Notes: a model not told the origin generated them from the letters alone. Shown: positions 45,161 to 55,411, counted from the first letter of the stretch. The stretch is 64,000 bases of DNA from Vibrio sp. CK2-1 (GCF_021726515.1 NZ_JAKKCJ010000002.1:682001-746000), one strand, 5' to 3'. A program made the numbers and translations.

Positions 45161-45745
45161 ATGAACCGTAAAATCTTGTTTGCACCTTTGGCGTTATTTG
45201 CCATCTTGGTTGTGGTATTTGCCACGCAGCTTACTCGTAATGCTGATGGTGATGATCCCACTAAATTAGAATCAGTATTGGTAGGTAAACCAGTACCTGA
45301 ATTTAAGCTAGAAGATTTATTCCAAGAAAATAAAACTTATGATCAAAGCTTATTTCAAGGCCAGCCTTTACTGCTTAACGTGTGGGCGACTTGGTGTCCA
45401 ACGTGTTATGCCGAGCATCAGTTCTTGAATAAGCTTTCAGAGCAAGGTGTAAAAATCGTTGGTTTGAATTACAAAGATGACCGTGAGAAAGCCAAAAAAT
45501 GGTTAAGAGATCTTGGTAACCCATATCAGGTCGTGTTATTTGATGGTAGTGGCATGTTTGGCTTAGATCTTGGGGTCTACGGCGCACCAGAAACGTTCTT
45601 GATTGATGCCAATGGCCATATTCAGTACCGCCATGTGGGTGATGTGAATGTTGAAAACTGGAACGAAACCTTATTGCCTTTGTATAACAAGCTAGAAGGT
45701 CAAAAAACAGCATTGCCGCCAATTCCGATGGAGCGTGCCCAATGA
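45161..45745 (+). CDS. ccmG: Thiol:disulfide interchange protein CcmG (DsbE)
   Basis: Membrane-anchored periplasmic thioredoxin-like reductase that keeps apocytochrome c thiols reduced. Of 194 residues, about 5-22 form the anchor; the active site is WCPTC within NVWATWCPTCYAEHQFL (about 77-93), and the cis-proline region reads YGAPETFLID. It overlaps ccmH by four bases. Confidence 0.96.
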   Translation: MNRKILFAPLALFAILVVVFATQLTRNADGDDPTKLESVLVGKPVPEFKLEDLFQENKTYDQSLFQGQPLLLNVWATWCPTCYAEHQFLNKLSEQGVKIVGLNYKDDREKAKKWLRDLGNPYQVVLFDGSGMFGLDLGVYGAPETFLIDANGHIQYRHVGDVNVENWNETLLPLYNKLEGQKTALPPIPMERAQ

Positions 45746-46242
45746 TGAAAAAATCTTCACTATTAATGCTGCTATGCATGTTATTTGCAGTGCCAGCGAT
45801 GTCTGCGATTGAAGTGTTCGACTTTGATACACCAGAGCAAGAGGCGCAATTTCAAGAGCTCAGTCATACGCTGCGTTGTCCTAAGTGTCAAAATAACTCA
45901 ATTTCCGATTCCAATGCGGAATTGGCAAAAGACCTACGTTTGAAAGTATATCAAATGACTAAAGACGGTAAGTCGAAGCAAGAGATCGTTGATTACATGG
46001 TGGCTCGCTACGGTAATTTCGTAACTTACAATCCACCATTAACACCATCAACGGCAGTCTTGTGGCTTGCGCCGCTAGGCATAGTGATCTTTGGATTCGG
46101 TTTTATTGTGATACGTAGCCGCCGAAAATCAGCCGCTGCTCAAGTGAAAAGTTCAACATCATTGGATAAAGAACAAGAGCAACGTTTAAAAGAGCTTTTA
46201 GAAGAATCTGATTCAAACGACAAGAAGGGCAGTGATTCATGA
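45742..46242 (+). CDS. ccmH: Apocytochrome c thiol oxidoreductase CcmH
   Basis: Membrane-bound partner of CcmF that handles the CXXCH motif of apocytochrome c. The 166-residue protein has a signal peptide (AMSA, about 22), the active site LRCPKCQNNSISDSNA (about 44-58), and a membrane helix at about 103-123. This is the short form; the TPR part is encoded separately as ccmI. Four-base overlaps link it to both neighbours. Confidence 0.95.
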   Translation: MMKKSSLLMLLCMLFAVPAMSAIEVFDFDTPEQEAQFQELSHTLRCPKCQNNSISDSNAELAKDLRLKVYQMTKDGKSKQEIVDYMVARYGNFVTYNPPLTPSTAVLWLAPLGIVIFGFGFIVIRSRRKSAAAQVKSSTSLDKEQEQRLKELLEESDSNDKKGSDS

Positions 46243-47471
46243 TAGCATTTTGGATTGGAACAATAATCTTACTCGCCATCTCTTGCGTGTTTGTTTTATA
46301 CCCACTACTAAAGCCGAAAGAGGTGGATGAAGCGGCCCAACGCGATGATTTAAACAAAGCGTTTTTCCGTGATCGTTTAGCCGAATTAGAATCTGAAGAT
46401 CAAGCGGGTATCGTCGGCAATAAAGATGATCTGGTTTTAGATTTAAAACAGTCTTTATTAGATGACATTCCGGTTGCCGAGCAGCAAAAGAAAGATTCTG
46501 CCGCGGTTAAGTGGATGGCAATACCTTTAGTGATCTTTATGGCGGTAGCTTCTTATGGGGTATATGCCTTATATGGTGCGCATAGTAAGGTTGCTCATTG
46601 GAAGCAAGTTGAAAATAATCTCCCTGTTTTATCGCAAAAGTTGATGAACCCTCAAGGTGTTGAATTAACTGAGCAAGAGATGACGGATCTGACGTTAGCT
46701 CTGCGTTCTCGCCTGCAATATAATGCGGACGATGCGACGGGTTGGGTATTACTTGGTCGTATTGGTTTGGCGAATCGTGATATTGAAACTGCGATTGGTG
46801 CATTAACCAAAGCTGATAACTTGATGCCGAATAATCAAGATGTGCAATTAAGCCTAGCTCAAGCGTTAATGTTCTCATCGGATCAAACTGATTTACAAAA
46901 AGCCGATTCGATTTTAGCGCAATTAATGAAACAGCCTGATGTCGATTTGCGAGTCTACTCTTTGCTGGCATTTAGTGCCTATGAAAGTGGTGATTACGCT
47001 AAAGCTATCGATTACTGGAAACAGCTTCAAGCTAAAATCGGTAAAGATGATGATCGCTACGACATGCTTTCTCGTAGTATTAAAACGGCTCAGCGTGAGT
47101 TAGATGCGATTAATCATCCTGAACAAAAAACTTACCAAGGCACACCGGTTAAGGTCACGGTTTCATTGTCACCAGAAGTGAAACTACCAGAATCTGGCGT
47201 GTTGATTGTTTCTGTTCATACTGCCGATGGTGCGCCAATGCCGATTGCGGCTGCACGTTACCCAATCTCACAATTCCCTGTGACAGTGGTTCTAGATGAT
47301 AGTAACAGCATGATTGAAAGCCGTAAGTTATCGAGCTTGTCTGACATCATGGTGAAAGCACGTATTGATAGCGATGGTAACGTGGCTACTCGTGAAGGCG
47401 ATTGGCATGGTGAAAGTTTGCCGATTCATCTTGGTGATGATGTGGTAATTTCAATTGATAAGAAATATTGA
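46239..47471 (+). CDS. ccmI: Cytochrome c maturation protein CcmI (TPR)
   Basis: Presents apocytochrome c to the haem lyase. The 410-residue protein has two N-terminal membrane helices (about 3-22 and 92-112) around a cytoplasmic loop, then periplasmic TPR repeats (about 160-290) and a C-terminal beta domain (about 305-410). Last gene of the ccm operon, with a terminator 60 bases behind it. Confidence 0.92.
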   Translation: MIAFWIGTIILLAISCVFVLYPLLKPKEVDEAAQRDDLNKAFFRDRLAELESEDQAGIVGNKDDLVLDLKQSLLDDIPVAEQQKKDSAAVKWMAIPLVIFMAVASYGVYALYGAHSKVAHWKQVENNLPVLSQKLMNPQGVELTEQEMTDLTLALRSRLQYNADDATGWVLLGRIGLANRDIETAIGALTKADNLMPNNQDVQLSLAQALMFSSDQTDLQKADSILAQLMKQPDVDLRVYSLLAFSAYESGDYAKAIDYWKQLQAKIGKDDDRYDMLSRSIKTAQRELDAINHPEQKTYQGTPVKVTVSLSPEVKLPESGVLIVSVHTADGAPMPIAAARYPISQFPVTVVLDDSNSMIESRKLSSLSDIMVKARIDSDGNVATREGDWHGESLPIHLGDDVVISIDKKY

Positions 47472-47529
47472 TAATTAACATTAAGATGCAATACAATTAA
47501 CGTTATTGCATATTCTTGTTTAATTATAG

Positions 47530-47565
47530 AAAGGCAATGTATTGAATTACGTTGCCTTTTTTTAT
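47530..47565 (+). terminator. Terminator of the ccm operon
   Basis: AAAGGCAA (47530-47537) pairs with TTGCCTTT (47552-47559), the stem extended by GTA/TAC after a mismatch, and is followed by seven T. Confidence 0.85.
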
Positions 47566-47670
47566 ACCCACGACATTTGAAGTGGCCGCTCTATTAATGA
47601 TGCTGACTACAATGCTAATGGCCTCGGGTATAAATGAATAAATTTTTGAGCTTACACAGGATGTAGTGGC

Positions 47671-48474
47671 TTGGCTGATATAAAAATCAACTATTCATTT
47701 TCACTTATCTTCCTCTCATCAACGCTGATGCTAGGGTGTAGCTCTACGCCTGAAGAACAAGCCTCCACAACTCAAAGTAATACTGCCACTTCCTCGGAAA
47801 AATCGACCACAGATCATGACGATGATGACTTCTTTGAAGGCTTCAACCGTTTGATGTGGGATTTTAACTTTGAGGTGCTCGACCCTTATGTTGTTCGACC
47901 GCTCTCTATTGCCTATATGGAATGGACGCCGTGGCCAATACATACTGGGCTGAATAATTTTCTAAATAACCTTGATGAGCCAGCCAATGCAGTGAATAAC
48001 TTACTGATGGGCAATGGCGATCAAGCGGTGGAGAATTTTAGCCGTTTTTGGATTAACAGCACGATTGGCTTACTTGGTTTAATTGATGTGGCATCAATGG
48101 CCAATATATCCAGCACTAATCGCGAGTTTGGTGATGTAATAGGGCATTACGGAGTTGGCAATGGAGCCTACTTGATGTTGCCAGCATACGGGCCTGTTAC
48201 CGTGCGTGACGCTGCTGATACCATCGATGGCTTGTACATCCCTTTAAACTGGCTAACCTTCTGGCAAAAGGCTGGCAAGTGGGCATTTCAAGGGCTAGAG
48301 TCGCGCTATGAATTGATAAGCCAAGAAGGGCAGTTGCGTAATTCCCCCGATCCTTATCAGCTAAGCAAAAGTATCTATATACAACATCAAGACTTTAAAG
48401 CTGAAATTACCAAACAGCCAGAAGCTGCTCTAGATGAAGACCTATTAGAAGAGTACCTAGGGCATGATTACTAG
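47671..48474 (+). CDS. mlaA: Outer membrane lipid asymmetry lipoprotein MlaA (VacJ)
   Basis: Removes misplaced phospholipids from the outer leaflet of the outer membrane. The 267-residue lipoprotein has the lipobox LMLGC (Cys about residue 23), an acidic Ser/Thr linker, then the MlaA domain: DPLEGFNR-like EGFNRLMWDFNFEVLDPYVVRP (about 55), NNFLNNLDEPANAVNNLLMG and GHYGVGNGAYLMLPAYGPVTVRDAAD. The start appears to be TTG at 47671, since no ATG precedes the lipobox in a suitable place; GTG and ATG choices in frame are absent. The other mla genes are not nearby. Confidence 0.92.
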   Translation: MADIKINYSFSLIFLSSTLMLGCSSTPEEQASTTQSNTATSSEKSTTDHDDDDFFEGFNRLMWDFNFEVLDPYVVRPLSIAYMEWTPWPIHTGLNNFLNNLDEPANAVNNLLMGNGDQAVENFSRFWINSTIGLLGLIDVASMANISSTNREFGDVIGHYGVGNGAYLMLPAYGPVTVRDAADTIDGLYIPLNWLTFWQKAGKWAFQGLESRYELISQEGQLRNSPDPYQLSKSIYIQHQDFKAEITKQPEAALDEDLLEEYLGHDY

Positions 48475-48529
48475 CTAGCTATTTCAAGAAAAGACCTGTC
48501 TCAAGAAAAATTCAACTGAGCAACTAAAC

Positions 48530-48571
48530 AAAAAAGCCTTACTACATATTTGCAGTAAGGCTTAATTTTTC
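48530..48571. terminator. Bidirectional terminator between mlaA and fadL
   Basis: AAGCCTTACT (48534-48543) and AGTAAGGCTT (48554-48563) form a perfect 10 bp stem with A-rich left and T-rich right flanks, suited to both convergent genes. Confidence 0.87.
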
Positions 48572-48586
48572 GAGTTTAAATTCGAA

Positions 48587-49879
48587 TTAGAATGTTTTGC
48601 TGTACTGAACACCTGTGATGATGGCATCAGTATGTGTCACGGCATCAATACTCGAAATCCCTTCGTGCTCTTCATGGATATCCATGTCTACACCTAATAG
48701 GTAAGTAAAGCCAAAGTCGATGGTTGAGTCTTTAGTTGGTGCATAAGAGAAACCTGCAGATAACCAGTTACGGTTTGAATCGGGTACTGCAATGGTAGTC
48801 ACTTCATCTTGTGCGCCTTGGTCAAACATATAACCGGCACGTAGCGTCCACTTATCGTTTAGGTAGTAAGTACCACCGACCGCGTAACTCCAAGTGTCTT
48901 TCCATTCAAACTTTTGTAGTGTGATATCAGGATCTGCGGTTGCTAATTCGTCAAATTGACTCCAGTCGGTCCATTGTACGGTATAGCTGATAGCAAACTT
49001 AGTGCCTTCAAAACGGTTATAACCAGAAAATTGTGCAAAGCCAGGTAGTGGTACTACAACTTCATCCGCTAACGTGATGCCACCAGGGCCATCAATTTTG
49101 CCTTTAGCATGAATTTCCGGACTAGCGTGGTAAGAAATACCCCAGCGGTTATTTTCGTTTAGCTCGTACGTGGTACCGATGTTCCAACCAAGACCAGCGC
49201 CAGTTGCATCTACGTCAACTGCATTGATAGTTCTGTCGAAAGGAATTGTAGTATTGATATCGAACTGATTTCCTATCAGATCGATATTGATGTCTTTACT
49301 ACCATCAACCGCTAAACCGCGCTTAAACTCACCATGACCATAGATAATGTCTAAACCGGCACCAAAGCTCCATTGATCATTTAGGCGATAAGAAGCAGCA
49401 AGAGCAAGTTCGGCACTAATAATGCTTGATTTACCGCCGTATTCTTCCGGGAAAGAAGAATCAAATTCAGATGCAGTACCAAAGTTGGAATACATGCCTG
49501 CACCTACCGCCCACTTATCATTTAGCGGTACGATTAAAAACATGTTAGGAGCGACAGCCCATGCACCGGCATCGTCATAACTAACATCACCATCATTGCT
49601 ATTCACATCGCTTTGGTATTGGCCATTTTTAACTTCAATATTTGGGCGAATTCCAGCCGCACCCATGGTAAATGATGTTTTATCAAACAACGCCATGGCT
49701 GCTGGGTTAATTGCCATTACAGAGGCATTATCCGCAATGATACCGTCACCCGCGTATGCACGACCGACACCTGTTGCAGACTGAGCAGCTATTTGAAAGC
49801 CTGCAGCAAAAACAGATGGCGATGCAATTAATAAGGCGCTTGCAAGAGTGGATGTGGTGAACACATTCAACTTTTTCAT
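48587..49879 (-). CDS. fadL: Long-chain fatty acid outer membrane transporter FadL
   Basis: Beta-barrel for uptake of long-chain fatty acids, 430 residues. Signal peptide ends at PSVFA (about 25); the mature N-terminal hatch AGFQIAAQSATGVGRAYAGDG and the NPAA motif (INPAAMALFDKTSF) are typical. The C-terminus ends in ITGVQYSKTF, with a terminal aromatic residue needed for barrel insertion. fadIJ lie 2 kb away and are likely co-regulated, although no FadR site as clear as that before fadI was found in front of fadL. Confidence 0.92.
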   Translation of the reverse strand: MKKLNVFTTSTLASALLIASPSVFAAGFQIAAQSATGVGRAYAGDGIIADNASVMAINPAAMALFDKTSFTMGAAGIRPNIEVKNGQYQSDVNSNDGDVSYDDAGAWAVAPNMFLIVPLNDKWAVGAGMYSNFGTASEFDSSFPEEYGGKSSIISAELALAASYRLNDQWSFGAGLDIIYGHGEFKRGLAVDGSKDINIDLIGNQFDINTTIPFDRTINAVDVDATGAGLGWNIGTTYELNENNRWGISYHASPEIHAKGKIDGPGGITLADEVVVPLPGFAQFSGYNRFEGTKFAISYTVQWTDWSQFDELATADPDITLQKFEWKDTWSYAVGGTYYLNDKWTLRAGYMFDQGAQDEVTTIAVPDSNRNWLSAGFSYAPTKDSTIDFGFTYLLGVDMDIHEEHEGISSIDAVTHTDAIITGVQYSKTF

Positions 49880-50257
49880 TGGATAATACCTACTTTATGA
49901 TTTGTTTTATTTTCGTGTTGCGTTTGAAAATGGGGTGGAGCTTATAAAGGAGGCGCATTATGGGAGTAACAAGGTATTTAACATATCCGACCATTGAATA
50001 AAATCGGTTAAAAGTCGTTAATCTGACGTCAATGTCGGCGAATTCCTATGTATTTTCGTGTTAATGAATTTGGTGTTTTTATTTTCTTGTGGCTGCATTT
50101 TGAGTATTGCTATTTGTTTGGTGAATGGGTTTCGGAGGGTGTTTTCAGGTAAGGTATTGATTTATATGATTTGGGATGTTTTTCAATAATAGTAACTACT
50201 CATCTACTTTATGAGACAGTAGTTACTATATTATTGATGGCGACTTTTTATTAAATT
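49880..50257. other. Intergenic region between fadL and the DUF3379 gene
   Basis: A 378-base gap that must hold the fadL promoter on the minus strand. Near its right end ATAGTAACTACT (50189-50200) and AGTAGTTACTAT (50218-50229) form a perfect 12 bp inverted repeat with a 17-base loop. This may be the transcription end of the sigma/anti-sigma operon, although the T run behind it on the minus strand is poor. No reading frame or clear FadR site seen. Confidence 0.55.
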
Positions 50258-50977
50258 TTATTGGTTAAAGTGAAACATTGGCGCGATTTTTTGCGATAAA
50301 GAGGCAATATCTTCACCTTTTTCACCAACCAGTATTAAGCTACCTTGAGTCAGCGGTATGATCTCACCTTGCATATTATCTTGCGTAAACTGACTAGTTT
50401 GCTTCGCTTCAATGTTGGAAACAAAGGCAGTAACACGGCCTTGTTTACCTTGGAATACCATGTGTAGTGCATGGTGTTCTTGGCTAAAACCACAATGATT
50501 CAAATAATAGATATGATAGGGAAAATCACCATCAAGCTGATAAGAATATACATTGAGCTTTGATTGTATCTCTTGTTTAGTGCTTCCCTCATTCATATTG
50601 GCAATAAAGGGTTCTTCATCAAGAATGTGATTGATTGCCATTTTATCGAGTTGGGCATAGGCGGGTTTTACCAACAAGTTACCCCAATTGACTTGGCCTA
50701 TTAATAAACCGAAAGTGAAAATAATCGAAGCCGCTAAAGCCCAAACTTTGCTGGTTAAATGCAATGTAGGCTTGATTGGTGCATTTTGGAAAATAATTTT
50801 ATCTGCCAAATCGTCAGGCACTTCGACTTTGAATGCTTGCTCAATTTTCTTATCCAGTTCTTGTAGGCTTTCGGCATATTTTTTATTTTGCGGATTAGTA
50901 CCAAGTTCAGCCAAAATATCATCACTCTTATCATTTGGATCAGAGAGTAAACGACGTCTAAATTCTAAATCATCCAT
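50258..50977 (-). CDS. DUF3379 family membrane anti-sigma factor (predicted)
   Basis: Predicted single-pass inner membrane protein of 239 residues. The cytoplasmic N-terminus (MDDLEFRRRLLSDPNDKSDDILAEL) is typical of DUF3379; a membrane helix lies at about 85-105 (VWALAASIIFTFGLLIGQV) and the C-terminus is periplasmic. The ATG at 50977, with AGGGGG upstream, is chosen over an earlier in-frame start at 51037 because the latter runs deep into the sigma gene. It overlaps the ECF sigma gene by eight bases, the classic sigma/anti-sigma arrangement. The signal sensed is unknown. Confidence 0.85.
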   Translation of the reverse strand: MDDLEFRRRLLSDPNDKSDDILAELGTNPQNKKYAESLQELDKKIEQAFKVEVPDDLADKIIFQNAPIKPTLHLTSKVWALAASIIFTFGLLIGQVNWGNLLVKPAYAQLDKMAINHILDEEPFIANMNEGSTKQEIQSKLNVYSYQLDGDFPYHIYYLNHCGFSQEHHALHMVFQGKQGRVTAFVSNIEAKQTSQFTQDNMQGEIIPLTQGSLILVGEKGEDIASLSQKIAPMFHFNQ

Positions 50978-51533
50978 GGTTGGCCCCCTGAGATGGTGAA
51001 GTTGCATCAAGTTGCTCTTTGATTTGATTACGAGCACGGAATAAACGAGTCATCACGGTGTTTTTATTGAGGTCAAGGATTTGGCTAATTTCATCACCGG
51101 TGAATCCTCCAATCACTTGCAAGAATAATGGCTCTCGATATTCAATATCTAAATTCATGATCTGCTTTTGTAACCATTTTTGCTGATGATGCTCACTATC
51201 ATCGGTTTTACCACTATTGCCTGGTTCATCAATATCCACTAAATCGAATTGTTTACGTTCAAATCGCCTGGCATTTTCACGCCGTAAAATTGTGATTAAC
51301 CATGGCTTTGCGGCTTTCTCATCTTTTAGGCTATCGATAGCTTTCCAAGCACGCAGGCAAGTTTCTTGCACTAGATCTTCGGCAATATGTTGGTCTTTAC
51401 ATAACCAATACGCATAACGATATAAATCGCGATGGTATGCCCTCACTAGGGACTCATAACGTTTTTGTTTATTCATATCCTTATTGACCGCGCTATGGTC
51501 TGTTTTCTTTCCAAATATTTTAGAAATGGCCAT
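50970..51533 (-). CDS. ECF-type sigma-70 family factor paired with DUF3379
   Basis: Sigma factor of 187 residues. Region 2 has YRYAYWLCKDQHIAEDLVQETCLRAWKAIDSL and region 2.4-like LITILRRENARRFERKQFDL; region 4 has EYREPLFLQVIGGFTGDEISQILDLNKNTVMTRLFRARNQIKEQL. The N-terminus carries about 20 additional basic residues. SD AAGGA precedes the ATG. It is distinct from the ChrR-linked factor at 39297. It lies between fadL and fadI without sharing their direction or promoter, so a lipid role is only a neighbourhood guess. Confidence 0.92.
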   Translation of the reverse strand: MAISKIFGKKTDHSAVNKDMNKQKRYESLVRAYHRDLYRYAYWLCKDQHIAEDLVQETCLRAWKAIDSLKDEKAAKPWLITILRRENARRFERKQFDLVDIDEPGNSGKTDDSEHHQQKWLQKQIMNLDIEYREPLFLQVIGGFTGDEISQILDLNKNTVMTRLFRARNQIKEQLDATSPSQGANHG

Positions 51534-51744
51534 CTAAATCCTTAAAATTGCCTCTAATATAATTAGTGTGTTTGCTTTTACTGTAGAAAGGAAGAGGAAA
51601 AGGTAAAAATTGCTAATCATTTGTGGTGTTTCTGAGTGCGCGGTGTTGTTTTACTGTTAATTCTGTATTTGATTGTTTATGTCACAAGTTTTTATTTGTA
51701 CTTTAGTAAACTGACCTCTTTAGTTTGATGTTTAAAAAGCTTTG

Positions 51745-51768
51745 TATACAATCAGAGGTCTGACCACA
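51745..51768 (+). promoter_or_regulatory. Candidate FadR operator and -10 of fadIJ
   Basis: GGTCTGACC (51757-51765) is an exact match to the symmetric core GGTC-N-GACC of FadR operators, set in AGAGGTCTGACCACA. A TATACA (51745-51750) just upstream could be the -10, so a bound repressor would block the start region. The other half of the 298-base gap must hold the promoter of the sigma gene on the minus strand; no other motif was recognised. Confidence 0.65.
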
Positions 51769-51831
51769 TGATTTTTCTTTACGGTTAAGCAATTCGTTTC
51801 GTAAAGACATGGACATTAAAAAGGAAAGAAT

Positions 51832-53184
51832 ATGACTCATCAGGAAGTAAAAACTCGCAATGGTGACCGCATCGCTATTGTTTCCGGTCTTCGAACCCCA
51901 TTTGCTCGTCAAGGCACTGCTTTCAAAGAAGTACCCGCGGTAGATCTTGGTAAAATGGTGGTGAGTGAATTACTTGCTCGTACTCAAATCGACCCTAAAC
52001 TTGTCGACCAAGTGGTATTTGGTCAGGTAGTGCAAATGCCGGCTGCGCCAAATATCGCTCGTGAAATTGTGCTTGGCACAGGTATGAATGTCTCAACCGA
52101 TGCCTACAGTGTTACACGTGCTTGTGCGACTAGTTTTCAATCAGCAGTTAATGTCGCGGAAAGCATTATGGCGGGCAATATTGAAATCGGGATTGCTGGG
52201 GGGGCAGATTCTTCCTCCGTTCTTCCTATTGGTGTGTCGAAATCGCTTGCTCAAGGCTTACTAGAACTCAGCAAAGCTAAAACACTGCCTCAAAAATTAT
52301 CGATTTTGCGTAAATTATCTTTCAAAGATCTCATGCCAGTGCCACCTGCGGTTGCTGAATACTCGACTGGATTATCCATGGGGCAAACGGCAGAACAGAT
52401 GGCGAAATCTCACCAAATCGCCCGTGAAGATCAAGATGCGTTAGCGCACCGTTCTCATACCCTAGCTGCGCAAGCTTGGGAAGATGGTTTAATCCAAGAT
52501 GAAGTAATGACGGCTTATCCTGAACCTTATAAAGAGTGGATTCATCAGGATAACAATATTCGTCAAGATTCACAGATTGAGCAATATGCCAAACTTCGCC
52601 CAGCCTTTGACCGTAATTTTGGTAGCGTGACGGCAGCAACCAGTACACCGTTAACCGATGGTGCCGCGGCAGTATTGATGATGAGTGAAAGTAAAGCGAA
52701 AGAGCTTGGTTTAGAAGTGCTTGGCTATATTCGTTCTTATGCTTTCTCAGCAATTCAAGTAGAAGAAGACATGTTAATGGGGCCATCTTATGCCACCCCA
52801 ATTGCACTTGATAGAGCCGGAATTGAGCTAGACGATCTTGACTTGATTGAGATGCATGAAGCCTTCGCCGCTCAAACTCTTGCCAATGTGAAAATGTTTG
52901 CCTCAGAAACCTTTGCCAAAGAAAAGCTTGGCCGAGATAAAGCCATTGGCGTGATTGATATGGAGAAGTTTAATGTACTTGGTGGCTCATTAGCTTACGG
53001 CCACCCATTTGCTGCGACTGGCGCACGTTTAATGACTCAAACCTTACGGGAGTTAAAACGTCGAGGTGGCGGCTTAGCATTAACTACCGCATGTGCGGCC
53101 GGCGGATTAGGGGCAGCCGTCATTTTAGAAGTTGATAAATTAGAAGCTGATAAAGATGAAGCACAGATGGAAGGAGCGGAATAA
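51832..53184 (+). CDS. fadI: 3-ketoacyl-CoA thiolase FadI
   Basis: Cleaves 3-ketoacyl-CoA to acetyl-CoA and a shortened acyl-CoA; alpha subunit partner of FadJ. The 450-residue protein has the nucleophile cysteine in [11 protein letters not shown] (about 98), the catalytic histidine in [11 protein letters not shown] (about 388) and the second cysteine in [11 protein letters not shown] (about 423). SD AAAGGA precedes the ATG. Stop and fadJ start share one base. A G7 tract occurs at 52198-52204 within the coding sequence. Confidence 0.96.
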   Translation: MTHQEVKTRNGDRIAIVSGLRTPFARQGTAFKEVPAVDLGKMVVSELLARTQIDPKLVDQVVFGQVVQMPAAPNIAREIVLGTGMNVSTDAYSVTRACATSFQSAVNVAESIMAGNIEIGIAGGADSSSVLPIGVSKSLAQGLLELSKAKTLPQKLSILRKLSFKDLMPVPPAVAEYSTGLSMGQTAEQMAKSHQIAREDQDALAHRSHTLAAQAWEDGLIQDEVMTAYPEPYKEWIHQDNNIRQDSQIEQYAKLRPAFDRNFGSVTAATSTPLTDGAAAVLMMSESKAKELGLEVLGYIRSYAFSAIQVEEDMLMGPSYATPIALDRAGIELDDLDLIEMHEAFAAQTLANVKMFASETFAKEKLGRDKAIGVIDMEKFNVLGGSLAYGHPFAATGARLMTQTLRELKRRGGGLALTTACAAGGLGAAVILEVDKLEADKDEAQMEGAE

Positions 53185-55328
53185 TGACAATGGATAATCA
53201 ACTTTCAGCAGAGCATGCTTCAACCAATAATGCGTTTACCTTAACCGTGGATGATAACCAAGTTGCTTGGCTTGCGGTGGATGTACCTAATGAAAAAATG
53301 AATACTCTTCAGGCAGAATTTGCTGAACAAATGCAGGCGATTTTTGAGCAATTAGAGCAAAAGAAATCAGACATCAAGGGCATGATCGTTCATTCCTTAA
53401 AGCCGGATAACTTTATTGCCGGTGCCGATGTTCGCATGCTGGATGCTTGTCAATCTGCGCAAGAAGCGGAAAGCTTAGCCACCCAAGGCCAAGAGATGTT
53501 TAATCGTCTTTCATCACTACCTTTTACCGTTGTGGCGGCGATTCATGGCCCTTGTTTAGGGGGCGGTTTAGAGTTAGCACTTGCTTGTGACTACCGTGTT
53601 TGTAGTGATAGTGATGCAACGCGTTTAGGTTTACCTGAAGTTCAATTAGGTTTGTTACCAGGATCGGGCGGCACTCAACGTTTACCTCGTCTTGTAGGTT
53701 TGCTTGATAGCCTAGATATGATTTTAACTGGCAAGCAGCTACGCGCGAAGAAAGCATTAAAATTAGGCTTAGCGGACGCTTGTGTGCCGCAATCTATCTT
53801 GTTGCAAGCTGCTCAACAGTTTATTAGTAAATCAAAGCGTAAAGCGAAAAAAGATATTAAAGAATCATTAATGGCTAATACGGGCTTTGGTCGTAAAGTA
53901 ATTTTTGAACAAGCCGCGAAAAAAGCCAACCAAAAGAGCCGTGGCAACTACCCGGCGATTAAGGCTATTTTACAAGTGATTCAATATGGTCTTGAGAAAG
54001 GCATCAAAGAAGGACTCGCTAAAGAAGCTCAAGAGTTTGGTAAGTTGGTTATGACTTCTGAATCTCGTGCTTTACGTTCGATTTTCTTTGCCACTACCGA
54101 AATGAAAAAAGACTTTGGTAGCTCTGCACAACCTAAAAATGTTCAAGGTGTTGGCGTTCTTGGCGGTGGCTTGATGGGCGCAGGGATTGGTTATGTTTCG
54201 GCTACTAAAGCAAATGTGCCAGTACGCTTTAAAGATGTATCGAATGATGGTGTGTTACATGCCATGAACTACAGCTATAACCTGTTAACTAAGCTGCTGA
54301 AACGTCGCGCCATTAGTAAAGCCCAATTACAAAAGCAGATGCAGTCGATTTCTGGTGGTACAGACTTTACCGGTTTTAGCCAAAAAGACATGGTGATTGA
54401 GGCGGTGTTTGAAGACTTGTCACTAAAACAAAGCATGGTGCGTGATATTGAAGCTCAGGCTAAAAAAGGCGTTATCTTTGCTACCAATACCTCATCATTA
54501 CCGATTAGTAAAATTGCTCAAGGTGCAGCAAAACCTGAAAATGTGATTGGTCTGCATTACTTCAGCCCAGTAGATAAAATGCCATTAGTGGAAGTGATCC
54601 CGCATCAAGGAACTTCTGAGGAAGTGATTGCCACCACGGTGAAATTTGCTCGTAAGCAAGGTAAAACACCGATCGTGGTTAAAGATAAAGCGGGTTTCTA
54701 TGTGAACCGTATTTTGGCGCCTTATATGAATGAAGCGGCAAAAATTCTCCTGTCTGGTGAGCCGATTGAACATATTGACGAGTCATTACTCAACTTTGGT
54801 TTTCCAGTAGGGCCAATTGCGCTGCTAGATGAAGTCGGCGTTGATATCGGGGCGAAAATCACCCCAATTCTAGTTGAGGAACTTGGTGAGCGTTTTAAAG
54901 CGCCAGATGTGTTTGATACCTTGCTAAAAGATGGCCGTAAAGGGCGTAAGAGCGGCAAAGGTTTCTACACTTATAAAGGTAAGAAGAAAGAAGTCGATAA
55001 ATCGGTTTATCGCTTACTTAAACTGACGCCTGAATCGATTCTTAATGAAGAAGTGGTCGCGATGCGCTGCGTACTTCTAATGATCAATGAAGCAGTGCGA
55101 GCATTAGATGATGGTATTATTGCTAGCCCGAGAGATGGGGATATTGGTGCCATTTTCGGTATTGGTTTCCCACCATTCCTAGGTGGCCCATTCCGTTATA
55201 TTGATCAAATCGGCGCAGTGAAATTAGTCGATATCATGAACGAGTATGCTGAGAAATACGGTAGTCGTTTTGCTCCGTGTGATGGGTTATTAACTCGCGC
55301 CGGAACCGGAGATAAGTTCTACCCATAA
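53184..55328 (+). CDS. fadJ: Multifunctional beta-oxidation protein FadJ
   Basis: Enoyl-CoA hydratase, 3-hydroxyacyl-CoA dehydrogenase and epimerase, 714 residues. The crotonase domain (about 15-200) has [29 protein letters not shown] and [22 protein letters not shown] with both catalytic glutamates. The dehydrogenase domain (about 325-620) has the NAD motif [24 protein letters not shown] and the catalytic [17 protein letters not shown]. Domain order and length fit FadJ, and the pairing with FadI separates it from FadB. Confidence 0.96.
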   Translation: MTMDNQLSAEHASTNNAFTLTVDDNQVAWLAVDVPNEKMNTLQAEFAEQMQAIFEQLEQKKSDIKGMIVHSLKPDNFIAGADVRMLDACQSAQEAESLATQGQEMFNRLSSLPFTVVAAIHGPCLGGGLELALACDYRVCSDSDATRLGLPEVQLGLLPGSGGTQRLPRLVGLLDSLDMILTGKQLRAKKALKLGLADACVPQSILLQAAQQFISKSKRKAKKDIKESLMANTGFGRKVIFEQAAKKANQKSRGNYPAIKAILQVIQYGLEKGIKEGLAKEAQEFGKLVMTSESRALRSIFFATTEMKKDFGSSAQPKNVQGVGVLGGGLMGAGIGYVSATKANVPVRFKDVSNDGVLHAMNYSYNLLTKLLKRRAISKAQLQKQMQSISGGTDFTGFSQKDMVIEAVFEDLSLKQSMVRDIEAQAKKGVIFATNTSSLPISKIAQGAAKPENVIGLHYFSPVDKMPLVEVIPHQGTSEEVIATTVKFARKQGKTPIVVKDKAGFYVNRILAPYMNEAAKILLSGEPIEHIDESLLNFGFPVGPIALLDEVGVDIGAKITPILVEELGERFKAPDVFDTLLKDGRKGRKSGKGFYTYKGKKKEVDKSVYRLLKLTPESILNEEVVAMRCVLLMINEAVRALDDGIIASPRDGDIGAIFGIGFPPFLGGPFRYIDQIGAVKLVDIMNEYAEKYGSRFAPCDGLLTRAGTGDKFYP

Positions 55329-55357
55329 GCCTATTTGTTGAACTACCGCTAATAAAC

Positions 55358-55392
55358 AAAAAGCTTTGCATGTTGAGTGCAAAGCTTTTTTA
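55358..55392. terminator. Bidirectional terminator between fadJ and the M16 protease gene
   Basis: AAAAAGCTTTGCA (55358-55370) and TGCAAAGCTTTTT (55378-55390) form a perfect 13 bp stem with a seven-base loop. A-rich and T-rich edges suit both convergent genes. Confidence 0.9.
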
Positions 55393-55411
55393 CTATTTCG
55401 TGGCTCGGCTC

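Noticed and set aside
46537..46971. 144-codon open frame antisense to ccmI
   Set aside because: Entirely opposite a conserved ccm gene, and the translated sequence shows no domain or signal.
52331..52807. 158-codon open frame antisense to fadI
   Set aside because: It lies wholly within a well-supported thiolase gene on the other strand, has no family resemblance, no plausible ribosome binding site and low-complexity composition. It is a shadow frame.
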